Positions 7,868 to 16,620 of a stretch of DNA of 64,000 nucleotides are shown piece after piece; position 1 is the stretch's first letter, and the number at the start of each line of letters is the position of its first letter. Origin of the DNA: Sedimentitalea sp042687825 (GTDB lineage Bacteria > Pseudomonadota > Alphaproteobacteria > Rhodobacterales > Rhodobacteraceae); contig NZ_JBHUQE010000007.1 in NCBI RefSeq assembly GCF_042687825.1, positions 62,001 to 126,000 of the forward strand, read 5' to 3'. A program made the position numbers and the translations under genes. The notes under the pieces were generated by a model that was given only the letters and a program-made list of their open reading frames with translations, ran no database searches and had not been told where the DNA came from.

Positions 7868-9175
7868 TCAAAACCCTTCGCTCAGGATCGAAGGCTCGCG
7901 CCGGGCCCGGCAGTCCGAACGCGTGCAGACCCGGCAACTGCCGCCGACGGGTTGTGCGGCGACATCGCCGGCGTCATCGCTGGCCACCGGCAGGATCAGC
8001 ATGGTCGACTGGTACAGCGGGTCGGCGTCGAATTCCGGCGGCAGGATCGGCTGCGCCACGGCCAGACAATCAAACAACATCGCCGACCGCCCCAGTTGAG
8101 AGACCCGGCGGCGGATCGGCACCATCGGCCGGCTGAGGGCGGTAAAGATCGGCCAGAGCGGACAGGACTCGCCAAATCTGGGCAGCGCGAATCCCTCGAT
8201 CTGCTTGCGAAAGATGATGCTGCCCGAGGCATCGCATACCACCAGGCCCACCTCGCAGGTCAGCACGCCATCAGGCATCGCCGCCAGGCGCCGGAACACC
8301 GCCGCCAGGTCCACACCAAAGACGCGGGACAGCGCCATCGGGTCCAGACCGTGACGGCGCAGAGCCGCCTTGAACGCACGCAGAGGCATCGCCCGCGCGT
8401 CCTTTACATAGCGCGACAGCACATCGCGGGCGATCACCCGGGCCGCGCGCGATGTCAGCGCATCGGCGTCGCGCACCAGAGCGTCGACATCGGTGCTGGC
8501 CTCTTCCAGCGCGGCAAAATGGTGGCCTTCGTCGATGATAAAGGCCTCGACTTCCTCTTGTGGCGCTCCGCGGCGGTCATCGCTGTCGCCGCTTTCGTCG
8601 AGATAGGCCACCAGCGCCTTGCTGCTTTCGGCCAGCCGCCGGCTGTCCTCGTTCAGGTTGCGGTGAAACCGGTCGCGCCATTCCTCTTCCAGTTCGCCGG
8701 TCTCGGCCAGGATCGACGCGGTCGATCGGATCGCCGCGGCGGTGGACAGAACCTCGTGCAGCGAGGCCGCCAGATGCGGGTCGTGAGTCAACCGGTCCGA
8801 CAGGGTCTGGACCGTTCTTTCCAGCCAGGCGATACGCCGGTGCTCGCCGGCCAGTACCTCTGCCCAGCCGGGGAACCGCCCGGCAAACTCGTCGGCGCGG
8901 TCGACCTCGGCCGCGACGGCCCCGGCATCGGCGGCGGCTTCGCGCAGGGTGGCGATCAGCGCCGCCTCGGCGCCCTGGGTCAGCATCGAGGGCTCGACCC
9001 CAAGAACCTGAGCGATATCCAGCAACAGCTTGCCGCCGATTCTGCGCCGATTATGTTCGATCAGATTGAGATAGGACGCTGAGATCCCCACCTGCCGCGC
9101 CAGATCGGCCTGACGCAGCCCGGCAATCGACCGTCTTTCTCTTATCCGGCTGCCGGTCAGAGTGTCACGGGGCAT
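7868..9175 (-). CDS. ScfR/RamB-type XRE-family regulator of short-chain acyl-CoA metabolism
   Basis: This 435-residue regulator has an N-terminal Cro/C1 helix-turn-helix (residues ~8-62, with QADLARQVGISASYLN), a long middle region, and a C-terminal DUF2083-type domain ending in the Cys motif CRVCTRSDCRARREPSI. These features define the ScfR group, which binds short-chain acyl-CoA and controls acetate, propionate and glyoxylate-cycle genes. The position of the usual IrrE-like HExxH is occupied by EGHHF, so protease activity is not expected. It lies just upstream, in the same direction, of the symporter-kinase operon, consistent with a shared short-chain acid theme. Paired direct repeats lie before its start. 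Confidence 0.86.
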   Translation of the reverse strand: MPRDTLTGSRIRERRSIAGLRQADLARQVGISASYLNLIEHNRRRIGGKLLLDIAQVLGVEPSMLTQGAEAALIATLREAAADAGAVAAEVDRADEFAGRFPGWAEVLAGEHRRIAWLERTVQTLSDRLTHDPHLAASLHEVLSTAAAIRSTASILAETGELEEEWRDRFHRNLNEDSRRLAESSKALVAYLDESGDSDDRRGAPQEEVEAFIIDEGHHFAALEEASTDVDALVRDADALTSRAARVIARDVLSRYVKDARAMPLRAFKAALRRHGLDPMALSRVFGVDLAAVFRRLAAMPDGVLTCEVGLVVCDASGSIIFRKQIEGFALPRFGESCPLWPIFTALSRPMVPIRRRVSQLGRSAMLFDCLAVAQPILPPEFDADPLYQSTMLILPVASDDAGDVAAQPVGGSCRVCTRSDCRARREPSILSEGF

Positions 9176-9190
9176 GTCGCATTGCGCCTC

Positions 9191-9208
9191 TTTTCAACAA
9201 GTTTTCAA
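9191..9208 (+). repeat. Direct repeat TTTTCAA upstream of scfR, candidate operator
   Basis: TTTTCAA occurs at 9191-9197 and 9202-9208, an 11-bp period equal to one helical turn, only about 16 bp upstream of the minus-strand scfR start at 9175. Repeats at this distance suit a dimeric regulator binding one DNA face. Autoregulation by ScfR is a guess. Confidence 0.4.
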
Positions 9209-9387
9209 TAGCTTCCTGCGACACAGCATAGGGGATCCCGCAAAAGCGCCAAAGCACCTGTTTATTTGTTCAAGGATTTATTGTTCTGTGCAAGGAGCCA
9301 ATGACGTATTCCGCACCGGCGCGTCGGCATTCGCACCGCGGGCGCCGGACCGATCGCACCGCCTATTCGACGAGATGGGAGAATATC

Positions 9388-10740
9388 ATGTCCAAATCGA
9401 ACTTCACGCGCCGGAGCGCCCTGCAGACCGGCGTCGCGACGGGGGCCGGACTGGCCCTGCCAACGATCTTTACTGCCACCCGGTCCGCCGCCTTTACCAA
9501 CGCGCCCACCGGGGACACGGTAACGCTGGGTTTTGGCGCACCGCAATCCGGCCCCTATGCCGACGAAGGCGCCGACGAATTGCGCGCGATGGAACTGGCC
9601 GTCGAACATCTGAACGGTGAGACGGACAGCGATGGCGGCATGCTGCCGACCTTTTCCTCGCAGGCTCTGGACGGCACCGGGATCCTTGGCAAGAAGGTTA
9701 ACTTTGTCACCCGCGACACCGAGGCCGATCCGCAGGTGGCCACTGCGGCGGCCAAGTCGATGATCCAGGACGACGACGCCGTGATGATCGGCGGCGGATC
9801 GTCTTCGGACGTGGCCATCGCTGTGCAGAACCTGTGTCAGGAGGCGGGCGTGATCTTCATGGCCGGCCTGACCCATTCCAACGACACCACCGGAAAAGAC
9901 CGCAAGGCCAACGGCTTTCGGCACTTTTTCAACGCCTACATGTCGGGGGCGGCACTGGCACCGGTGCTGGCAGAGCAATATGGCGCGGACCGCAAGGCCT
10001 ATCATCTGACCGCCGATTACACCTGGGGCTGGACCCAGGAGGAATCGATACGGGCCGCCACCGAAGCGCTGGGCTGGACGACCGTGGCCGCGGCCAAGAC
10101 TCCGCTGGAACAGACCGATTTCGCCGCTTTCATGGAACCTGTCCAGGAATCGGGCGCCGATGTTCTGGTGCTGAATCACTATGGCGGCAACATGATCCAT
10201 TCGCTGACCAGCGCCGTGCAATCCGGTCTGCGCGACAAGCAGGTGAACGGGCGCAACCTGGAGATCGTTGTGCCGCTCTATTCGCGGCTGATGGCGCGCG
10301 GGGCTGGCGCCAACGTCAAGGGCATTCTGGGGTCGGCCAACTGGCACTGGTCGCTGCAGGATCCGGGATCGCGCGCCTTTGTAAAGTCGTTTTCCACGAA
10401 ATACGGCTTCCCGCCCAGCCAGGCGGCGCATACATGCTATGTGCAGACCCTGCTTTATGCCGACGCCGTTACCCGTGCGGGCAGTTTCGACCCCTGTGCG
10501 GTCGTCGAGGCGCTGGAAGGGTTCGAGTTCGACGGCCTGGGCAACGGCCCGACCCTGTATCGCGCCGACGATCACCAATGCTTCAAGGACGTGCTGGTGG
10601 TTCGCGGCAAAGAGAACCCAACCTCGGAATTTGACATCCTGGAAATCGTCGAGATCACGCCACGGGCCCAGATCGAATATGCGCCCGACAACCCGATGTT
10701 CGCCGGCGCCACCCCCGGCAGCTGCAATTCCGGCTCATAG
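9388..10740 (+). CDS. Tat-exported ABC-type substrate-binding protein (branched-chain amino acid/amide type)
   Basis: This 450-residue periplasmic binding protein has a twin-arginine signal (FTRRSALQTG, residues 5-14, then a hydrophobic stretch and likely cleavage near SAAF) and a type I periplasmic-binding fold of the LivJ/UrtA class, with GAPQSGPYADEGADE around residues 52-66. The ATG at 9388 is preceded by GGGAGA. It stands alone, with no permease or ATPase gene nearby, so it either serves a transporter encoded elsewhere or works in sensing. The neighbouring divergent gene is scfR, so a carboxylate or amide ligand is possible but not shown. Confidence 0.85.
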   Translation: MSKSNFTRRSALQTGVATGAGLALPTIFTATRSAAFTNAPTGDTVTLGFGAPQSGPYADEGADELRAMELAVEHLNGETDSDGGMLPTFSSQALDGTGILGKKVNFVTRDTEADPQVATAAAKSMIQDDDAVMIGGGSSSDVAIAVQNLCQEAGVIFMAGLTHSNDTTGKDRKANGFRHFFNAYMSGAALAPVLAEQYGADRKAYHLTADYTWGWTQEESIRAATEALGWTTVAAAKTPLEQTDFAAFMEPVQESGADVLVLNHYGGNMIHSLTSAVQSGLRDKQVNGRNLEIVVPLYSRLMARGAGANVKGILGSANWHWSLQDPGSRAFVKSFSTKYGFPPSQAAHTCYVQTLLYADAVTRAGSFDPCAVVEALEGFEFDGLGNGPTLYRADDHQCFKDVLVVRGKENPTSEFDILEIVEITPRAQIEYAPDNPMFAGATPGSCNSGS

Positions 10741-10928
10741 GCCGGGCCGGTGGCGGGTCCGACCCGGTCAGCCATCGCGGCGCGCTCGGTACGGATCGAG
10801 AATACCGGCACAAAGTTGCCGTCAATCCACGGCAATTCGACCGCAATACATTCGCAAATTCGCACATTTTGCAGAGCCATGTTTGCGATTTGTTAACCCG
10901 AACCGGGCAGGATCGTGATTGGGTGAGG

Positions 10929-10947
10929 GCTCCAAACCAATTGGAGC
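10929..10947 (+). promoter_or_regulatory. Hairpin sequestering the ribosome-binding site of the 10955 gene
   Basis: A perfect 7-bp stem, GCTCCAA (10929-10935) with TTGGAGC (10941-10947) and a 5-nt loop, contains the only GGAG in front of the ATG at 10955. In RNA this would pair the Shine-Dalgarno sequence, so translation could depend on melting or on a bound factor. Confidence 0.55.
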
Positions 10948-10954
10948 AATCAAA

Positions 10955-11458
10955 ATGCAAATCCCCATGGCCTTGCCAATACTGGCACCGCAGCCAACGG
11001 GGCATCCGGCTTCTCTGCCGCCGGCCCCGGACAAAGCCAGCGTGGCGCAAAAGGTTGCGCCCTCGTCCCGTGGTGACGCATCGCGCGACGCGCAATCGCG
11101 TCACGCCGGATCCGGCGACAGTCAAAAAGCTGCACCGCCATCGGCCATTCAGCGAAAGATCATGGAAATTCTCGAACAGCAGGCCAAAGAGCAGGCCCGC
11201 GAGACGGAACGAATCGCCCAGTCCGCTGCAGATGACGAGGCCGACGCCAGGATCCGCGACGACAAGGCTGACGCTGCCGATGCCGCCCGGTCGGATGCTG
11301 CCGCCGAGACCAAGACGGCAGAGCCGCCCGTCGCTGCGCCTGCCCAGGCATCCGAACCACCCCGGCCCCGGTCGCAGACTGAAACCCGACCGGCACACGC
11401 GGCCGGCGCGGATGCGCGGGCAGCCGAAAGCCGCGAGGCGACCGAGCCGCAGGACTGA
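10955..11458 (+). CDS. Hypothetical Ala/Pro/Glu-rich low-complexity protein (167 aa)
   Basis: I do not recognise a function. The product starts MQIPMALPILAPQPTG, has one helical stretch around residues 68-95 (IQRKIMEILEQQAKEQARE) and then a long Ala/Asp/Glu/Pro/Arg-rich tail without cysteines or membrane segments; most of it is probably disordered. The ATG at 10955 is chosen for its GGAG at 10943-10946. That site sits in a perfect hairpin. Confidence is moderate because low-complexity GC-rich frames can be artefacts, but the start signal and absence of a better frame support a real gene. Confidence 0.55.
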   Translation: MQIPMALPILAPQPTGHPASLPPAPDKASVAQKVAPSSRGDASRDAQSRHAGSGDSQKAAPPSAIQRKIMEILEQQAKEQARETERIAQSAADDEADARIRDDKADAADAARSDAAAETKTAEPPVAAPAQASEPPRPRSQTETRPAHAAGADARAAESREATEPQD

Positions 11459-11599
11459 CCCGCCTGCTCGACCACCCTGCGCCAGGCCCGCCAATGCGCC
11501 TGCCAATGCCCGGTCGAGCGGTACAGGGGGCTTCACCACCCCAGGGACAGGAGGCCCCGTGCCGGAACACCGGCCTGTGCGCCCCAAGGTCCCGCGCGG

Positions 11600-12403
11600 C
11601 TATTGCGCCGTCCAACCGCCATCCACCGGGATCGAGGCACCGGTCAGGTTATGCGCCAGCGGGCTGCACAGCCACACGACCAGAGCGCCGAACTCGGCGG
11701 GATCGGACACCCGACGGCTGGGCTGTTTTTCCTTCAGCAGGTCGGCGATCACCGCGTCCCGATCCCCGTCGAATGCGGGCAGACGCTCGGCAATCTGCGG
11801 CTCGATGATCGCAGTCTGTGTCCAGCCCGGGCAGATGCAATTGACCGTGACCCCCCCGACCGTGCGATCGCCCTGGGCCGCATATTCCAGCGCCGCCACC
11901 TTGGACAATCCGATCAACCCGTGTTTCGCCGCCACATAAGGGGCCTTGTTGACGCTGGCCACCAGCCCCTGCACCGACGCGATGTTGACCACCCGGCCAT
12001 AGCCACGCTCGGCCATCCCCGGCAGCGCCGCGCGCATGGTGTGAAAGGCGGCAGACAGGTTCACCGCCAGAATGGTATCCCAGGTTGCCACCGGCATCTG
12101 CGCCAGCGGCGCTGTGTGCTGAATGCCGGCATTGTTGACCAGAATGTCCACCCCGCCCCAGGCCGCGACCGCCGTCATCAGGTCGTCGATCCGATCCGGA
12201 TCGCGCAGATCGCCCTGGAAAAATTCGGCCTGTGGCGCACCGGCAGCCTTTAGCAGGGCACAGGCCTCTTCGATCTGTGCGTCCCCGGCCAGACCATGCA
12301 CCGCGATGCGCGCACCGGCCCCGGCCAGGGATTGCGCGATGGCCAGTCCGATTCCCTGCACCGATCCCGTTACCAGCGCGGTCTTTCCCGTAAAATCGGT
12401 CAT
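11600..12403 (-). CDS. 3-Hydroxybutyrate dehydrogenase-like short-chain dehydrogenase
   Basis: This 267-residue SDR has the NAD-binding motif TGSVQGIG (residues 12-19), NNAG (90-93), and the catalytic triad Ser143, Tyr156 and Lys160 (YVAAK). The sequence around the active site, with a Gln-Gly-Leu-Val-Ala-Ser segment, resembles bacterial D-3-hydroxybutyrate dehydrogenase, which interconverts 3-hydroxybutyrate and acetoacetate in polyhydroxybutyrate turnover. It overlaps the upstream acyl-CoA ligase gene by 4 nt (ATGA), so the two form an operon; activation of a hydroxy or keto acid to its CoA ester would be a logical partner step. Confidence 0.85.
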   Translation of the reverse strand: MTDFTGKTALVTGSVQGIGLAIAQSLAGAGARIAVHGLAGDAQIEEACALLKAAGAPQAEFFQGDLRDPDRIDDLMTAVAAWGGVDILVNNAGIQHTAPLAQMPVATWDTILAVNLSAAFHTMRAALPGMAERGYGRVVNIASVQGLVASVNKAPYVAAKHGLIGLSKVAALEYAAQGDRTVGGVTVNCICPGWTQTAIIEPQIAERLPAFDGDRDAVIADLLKEKQPSRRVSDPAEFGALVVWLCSPLAHNLTGASIPVDGGWTAQ

Positions 12404-13908
12404 GAGTCTTCCTCCAGCTTCTTGCGCAGCTCGGTTTTGAGCACTTTTCCATAGTTGTTCTTGGGCAGTTCGGTGACGCGGATATAGCGGCGCGGCCGCT
12501 TGAACCGCGCGATATTCTCGATGCACAGCCGGTCCAGGTCGTCCCACACCGCTTCGCCGACGATAAAGGCCACAACGGCTTCGCCCCATTCCGGATGCGG
12601 CTGACCGACCACCGCGACTTCGCGGACCGCGGGATGGGTCAGCAACACCTCTTCGACCTCGCGCGGATAGATGTTCGACGCCCCCGAGACGATCAGATCC
12701 TTGGAGCGGTCCTGAAGAGTCACATAGCCGTCCTCGTTCATGAACCCCATGTCGCCGGTCATCAGCCAGCCGTCGATCATCGCCTTTTCGGTGGCTTGCG
12801 GATTGCGCCAGTAGCCGGGCATCACCAGATCGCCGCGCACCATGATCTCGCCATGGGTGCCGGCGGGCACCGGGTTGCCGGCGGCATCGCCGATCTGCAC
12901 CTCGACCGGCGACTGCGCCCGGCCGACGCTGGACAGGCGCTGTCGCCAACGCGGGTGGCTGCGGTCGGTGACGTCGTGGCGCGACAGCGCGGTGATGCCC
13001 ATCGGACATTCGCCCTGGCCATAGATCTGCACAAAGACCGGGCCGAACTGATCGACCGCCGCGATGATGTCGGCCGTGTACATGGGCCCGCCGGCATAGA
13101 CCACGCTGCGCAGCCCCGCACCGGTTTCGCCGGTGGCCTTCGCCACCTCGGTCAAACGCTTGACCATGGTCGGGGCGGCAAACATCTGCACCCGGCCGAA
13201 ATGGCGCGCCAGCTCGAAAATCTCGGCTTCGTCGAAACTGCCGGAAACAGAACAGACATGGCGGGCGCCGTTCAGCACATGGACCATGTTGTACAGCCCC
13301 GCACCATGGCTCATCGGTGCCGCATAGATCACCGTATCGTCGGGGTCGACCGTTTCGACATCGCTGACATAGGCCAGCGACATCAGGGTCAGCATGCGGT
13401 GGGTGATCATCACCCCCTTGGGCCGTCCGGTGGTGCCAGACGTATAGAACAGCCAGGCCAAATCCTGCGGTGCCCGATGCGCGGGCGCGGCCAGCGGCGT
13501 GCGGGTCAGGGCCGCGGCGTGGGCTTGCTCGCCCATGGCAATGATATCGCAAACCGCCGGTTCGGCACCCAGTGCCCTTGCCTGGGATGCGCTGGCAAAG
13601 ACCAGACGGGTCCCGGAATCCGCCAGGATAAAGGCGGCTTCGCGCCCATGCAGCTTGGCATTGATCGGCACGACAGCGGCCCCGGCATACCAGATCGCAT
13701 ATTGCACGATCAGATAGTCCGGGCCATTGCGCATGAAAATGCCGACCCGGTCGCCGGCGACGACACCCTGTTCGCCCAGCCAGGTCGCGATCCGCGCCGC
13801 GCGATCATGAAAGCCGCCGTAATCCGCCGCCAATTCGCGCCCCTGAAACAACGCCGGTCGCTGCGGGTGCAGCTGCGCCTGACGATGCAGCCAGTTGCCG
13901 ATATTCAT
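12400..13908 (-). CDS. AMP-forming acyl-CoA synthetase
   Basis: This 502-residue class I adenylate-forming enzyme has the P-loop YTSGTTGRPKG (residues 155-165), the hinge/ATP motif TGDMGFMNEDGY, the DRSKDLIVSGASNIYP segment and the catalytic Lys488 in PKNNYGKVLKTELR. It should activate a carboxylic acid to acyl-AMP and then to the CoA thioester. The substrate is not evident; the overlap with a 3-hydroxybutyrate dehydrogenase gene points to a short-chain keto or hydroxy acid, but medium-chain fatty acids are possible. It is transcribed away from accB. Confidence 0.88.
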   Translation of the reverse strand: MNIGNWLHRQAQLHPQRPALFQGRELAADYGGFHDRAARIATWLGEQGVVAGDRVGIFMRNGPDYLIVQYAIWYAGAAVVPINAKLHGREAAFILADSGTRLVFASASQARALGAEPAVCDIIAMGEQAHAAALTRTPLAAPAHRAPQDLAWLFYTSGTTGRPKGVMITHRMLTLMSLAYVSDVETVDPDDTVIYAAPMSHGAGLYNMVHVLNGARHVCSVSGSFDEAEIFELARHFGRVQMFAAPTMVKRLTEVAKATGETGAGLRSVVYAGGPMYTADIIAAVDQFGPVFVQIYGQGECPMGITALSRHDVTDRSHPRWRQRLSSVGRAQSPVEVQIGDAAGNPVPAGTHGEIMVRGDLVMPGYWRNPQATEKAMIDGWLMTGDMGFMNEDGYVTLQDRSKDLIVSGASNIYPREVEEVLLTHPAVREVAVVGQPHPEWGEAVVAFIVGEAVWDDLDRLCIENIARFKRPRRYIRVTELPKNNYGKVLKTELRKKLEEDS

Positions 13909-14087
13909 ACCATTCCCCCCTGTCTCTGCCCGACACTATGCGGCAAAATTGTCAGGTATCAAATCCGCGTGGCGCATTCGCACCGCAGGCGCAACGACGC
14001 TTTTCTCTGGCCGCACCATGCCCTATAAGCGCCGGTACAGAAAATCCCGCGCGACAGACGGGCACAGCGGAACCGGTCGAGGACATC

Positions 14088-14579
14088 ATGACAGACACCA
14101 AACACGAGTCGGACGTGGCATTCATCAGGGCGCTGGCCGAATTGCTGCAGGAAAACGATCTGACGGAATTGCAGGTAAAGCGCGACTATGGCGAAGATGA
14201 CAGCCTGAATGTGCGGGTCAGCCGCGCCGCGCCGGCCACAGTACCGGTCGCCGTACCCGCCGCGCCGGCAGCGGCAGCGGCCGCCCCCCCCACCGCCGCA
14301 GCCGCACCGGCCGCGCCGGCCGACAGCGAAGACCCGGCCAGCCATCCCGGCGCCGTCCTGTCGCCGATGGTCGGCACCGTCTACATGCAGCCGGAACCGG
14401 ACTCGCCCGCCTTTGTCAGCGTCGGCGCAAACATCAGCGAGGGCGACACCCTGCTGATCGTCGAGGCCATGAAGACGATGAACCACATCCCGGCGCCAAA
14501 GTCGGGCATTGTGAAACGCATCCTGGTCGAGGATGGCGCGGCTGTTGAATATGGCACGCCGCTGGTCATCATCGAATAG
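14088..14579 (+). CDS. accB: Acetyl-CoA carboxylase biotin carboxyl carrier protein
   Basis: This 163-residue BCCP carries the biotinylated Lys129 in EAMKTMNHI, an N-terminal helical domain for subunit contact (residues 1-45), and an Ala/Pro-rich flexible linker (46-90). It carries CO2 from biotin carboxylase to the transferase in the first step of fatty acid synthesis. The ATG at 14088 follows GAGGACATC. It is 9 nt upstream of accC, the usual accBC operon. The biotin it needs links functionally to bioMNY elsewhere in the window. Confidence 0.96.
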   Translation: MTDTKHESDVAFIRALAELLQENDLTELQVKRDYGEDDSLNVRVSRAAPATVPVAVPAAPAAAAAAPPTAAAAPAAPADSEDPASHPGAVLSPMVGTVYMQPEPDSPAFVSVGANISEGDTLLIVEAMKTMNHIPAPKSGIVKRILVEDGAAVEYGTPLVIIE

Positions 14580-14588
14580 GACGTGCAA

Positions 14589-15941
14589 ATGTTTGACAAG
14601 ATCCTGATCGCCAACCGCGGAGAGATCGCCCTGCGTGTGGTCCGCGCTGCGCGGGAAATGGGCATTGCCACGGTGGCGGTGCATTCCACCGCCGACAGCG
14701 ACGCCATGCATGTGCGCATGGCCGACGAATCCATCTGCATCGGCCCACCGCCCAGCCCACAGAGCTATCTGTCTATTCCCGCCATTATCTCGGCCTGCGA
14801 GATCACCGGTGCGCAGGCGATCCACCCGGGTTATGGATTCCTGTCGGAAAACGCCAAATTCGTGCAGATCGTCGAGGATCACGACCTGACCTTCATCGGC
14901 CCCACCGCCGAGCATATCCGCATCATGGGCGACAAGATCACCGCCAAGGACACGATGAAGGCACTGGGCGTGCCCTGCGTACCGGGCAGCGAGGGCGGCG
15001 TTCCCGACCTGGAAACCGCCCGCAAGATCGGCGACGAGATCGGCTATCCGGTGATCGTCAAAGCGACCGCCGGCGGCGGCGGCAAGGGCATGAAGGTCGC
15101 CAAAACCGCCATGGACATGGAAAAGGCATTCCAGACCGCGCGCGCCGAGGGCAAGAGCAACTTTGGCAATGACGAAGTCTATATCGAGAAATACCTGACC
15201 ACGCCGCGCCATATCGAGCTCCAGGTCTTTGGCGACGGTCGTGGCAACGCGGTGCATCTGGCCGAGCGGGATTGCTCGTTGCAGCGTCGCCACCAGAAAG
15301 TGTTCGAAGAGGCGCCGGGTCCGGCCATCAGCCCCGAGGAACGCGACCGCATCGGCAAGATCTGCGCCGACGCGGTGGCCAAGATCAACTATATCGGCGC
15401 CGGCACCATCGAGTTTCTCTATGAGAACGGCGAGTTCTATTTCATTGAGATGAATACCCGCCTGCAGGTGGAACACCCGGTAACCGAAGGCATATTCGGC
15501 GTCGATCTGGTGCGCGAACAGATCCGCGTGGCCGCCGGACTGCCGATGTCGTTTGCTCAGGACGACCTGCAGATCAACGGCCATGCGATCGAGGTGCGGA
15601 TCAACGCCGAGAAACTGCCGAATTTCGCCCCCTGCCCCGGCCGGATCACCCAGTATCACGCCCCCGGCGGGCTGGGGGTGCGGATGGATTCGGCCCTGTA
15701 TGACGGCTATTCCATTCCCCCCTATTACGACAGCCTGATCGGCAAGCTGATCGTGCATGGCCGCGACCGCAAAGAGGCCCTTGCGCGGCTGAACCGAGCC
15801 CTGGGAGAGCTGATCGTGGACGGGGTCCACACGACCGTTCCGCTGTTTCACGCGTTGTTGCAGGAACCGGACATCCACAGCGGCGGATACAATATCCACT
15901 GGCTCGAGCGCTGGCTGGAAACCCATCTGGCCGACGGCTAG
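14589..15941 (+). CDS. accC: Acetyl-CoA carboxylase biotin carboxylase subunit
   Basis: This 450-residue ATP-grasp enzyme opens FDKILIANRGEIALRVVRA, has the glycine-rich ATP loop AGGGGKGMK (~160-168) and the EMNTRLQVEHPVTE segment (~285-298) with the catalytic Arg. It carboxylates the biotin on AccB using bicarbonate and ATP. The ATG at 14589 is preferred over an in-frame GTG at 14583 because AGGA at 14577-14580 is then 8 nt away. It is the second gene of accBC. Confidence 0.97.
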   Translation: MFDKILIANRGEIALRVVRAAREMGIATVAVHSTADSDAMHVRMADESICIGPPPSPQSYLSIPAIISACEITGAQAIHPGYGFLSENAKFVQIVEDHDLTFIGPTAEHIRIMGDKITAKDTMKALGVPCVPGSEGGVPDLETARKIGDEIGYPVIVKATAGGGGKGMKVAKTAMDMEKAFQTARAEGKSNFGNDEVYIEKYLTTPRHIELQVFGDGRGNAVHLAERDCSLQRRHQKVFEEAPGPAISPEERDRIGKICADAVAKINYIGAGTIEFLYENGEFYFIEMNTRLQVEHPVTEGIFGVDLVREQIRVAAGLPMSFAQDDLQINGHAIEVRINAEKLPNFAPCPGRITQYHAPGGLGVRMDSALYDGYSIPPYYDSLIGKLIVHGRDRKEALARLNRALGELIVDGVHTTVPLFHALLQEPDIHSGGYNIHWLERWLETHLADG

Positions 15942-15987
15942 CCTGATCGTGCCACGGGTATCCAACAGCTGAACCGGGGTCCGGCAA

Positions 15988-16620
15988 ATGCAATTGACTC
16001 CGGACATGCTGTTGCGCGGCTACGCCATCGGGATTTTCCCGATGGCCGAGCATCGCGACGACGCCGAGATTTTCTGGGTCGATCCGCAACGGCGCGGTGT
16101 TCTGCCGCTGGACAGGTTCCACATCTCGCGCTCGCTGCGGCGGCGGCTGCGCAAATGCGGGTTCACCATCACCATCGACCGCGATTTCATCGGCGTTCTG
16201 GATGGCTGTGCCGACCGCGCCGAGACCTGGATCAGCACCGAAATCCGCAGCCACTACATCGCGCTGCATGCGGCCGGCCACGCCCATTCACTGGAGGTCT
16301 GGGAGGGCGATGAACTGGTCGGCGGCGTCTATGGCGTGGCGATCGGGGCCGCGTTCTTTGGCGAAAGCATGTTCTCGCGCCGCCGTGACGCCTCGAAGAT
16401 CGCGCTGGCCTATCTGGTCGACCGGCTGGTGCAGGCGGGTTTTCAACTGTTCGACACGCAGTTTCTGACCGAACACCTGGCGTCGCTGGGAGCCACCGAA
16501 ATCACCCGCGCCGAATATCACCGCCGCCTGGACCGGGCAATTGTCAAGACCGCGCACTTCTCGGCCCCGCCGGTGCCTGGCGCCTATGAGGTGATACAGC
16601 GCAACAGCCAGACGTCATAG
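15988..16620 (+). CDS. aat: Leucyl/phenylalanyl-tRNA--protein transferase
   Basis: This 210-residue protein has the L/F-transferase pattern: LTPDMLLRGYAIGIFPMAE at the N-terminus, WVDPQRRGVLPLD, GGVYGVAIGAAFFGESMFSR in the centre and FDTQFLTEHLASLG near the end. It adds Leu or Phe to N-terminal Arg/Lys of proteins, marking them for ClpS/ClpAP in the bacterial N-end rule. It follows accC by 46 nt. Its last 37 nt overlap the convergent DUF2155 gene, an unusual coding-coding antisense overlap. Confidence 0.95.
   Translation: MQLTPDMLLRGYAIGIFPMAEHRDDAEIFWVDPQRRGVLPLDRFHISRSLRRRLRKCGFTITIDRDFIGVLDGCADRAETWISTEIRSHYIALHAAGHAHSLEVWEGDELVGGVYGVAIGAAFFGESMFSRRRDASKIALAYLVDRLVQAGFQLFDTQFLTEHLASLGATEITRAEYHRRLDRAIVKTAHFSAPPVPGAYEVIQRNSQTS

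Noticed and set aside
14235..14335. Ala/Pro-rich repetitive stretch in accB
   Set aside because: It is the normal flexible linker of biotin carrier proteins, not a repeat element.
14583..14588. GTG as the start of accC
   Set aside because: It leaves only 2 nt from the AGGA ribosome-binding site; the ATG at 14589 has 8-nt spacing and the usual family N-terminus.
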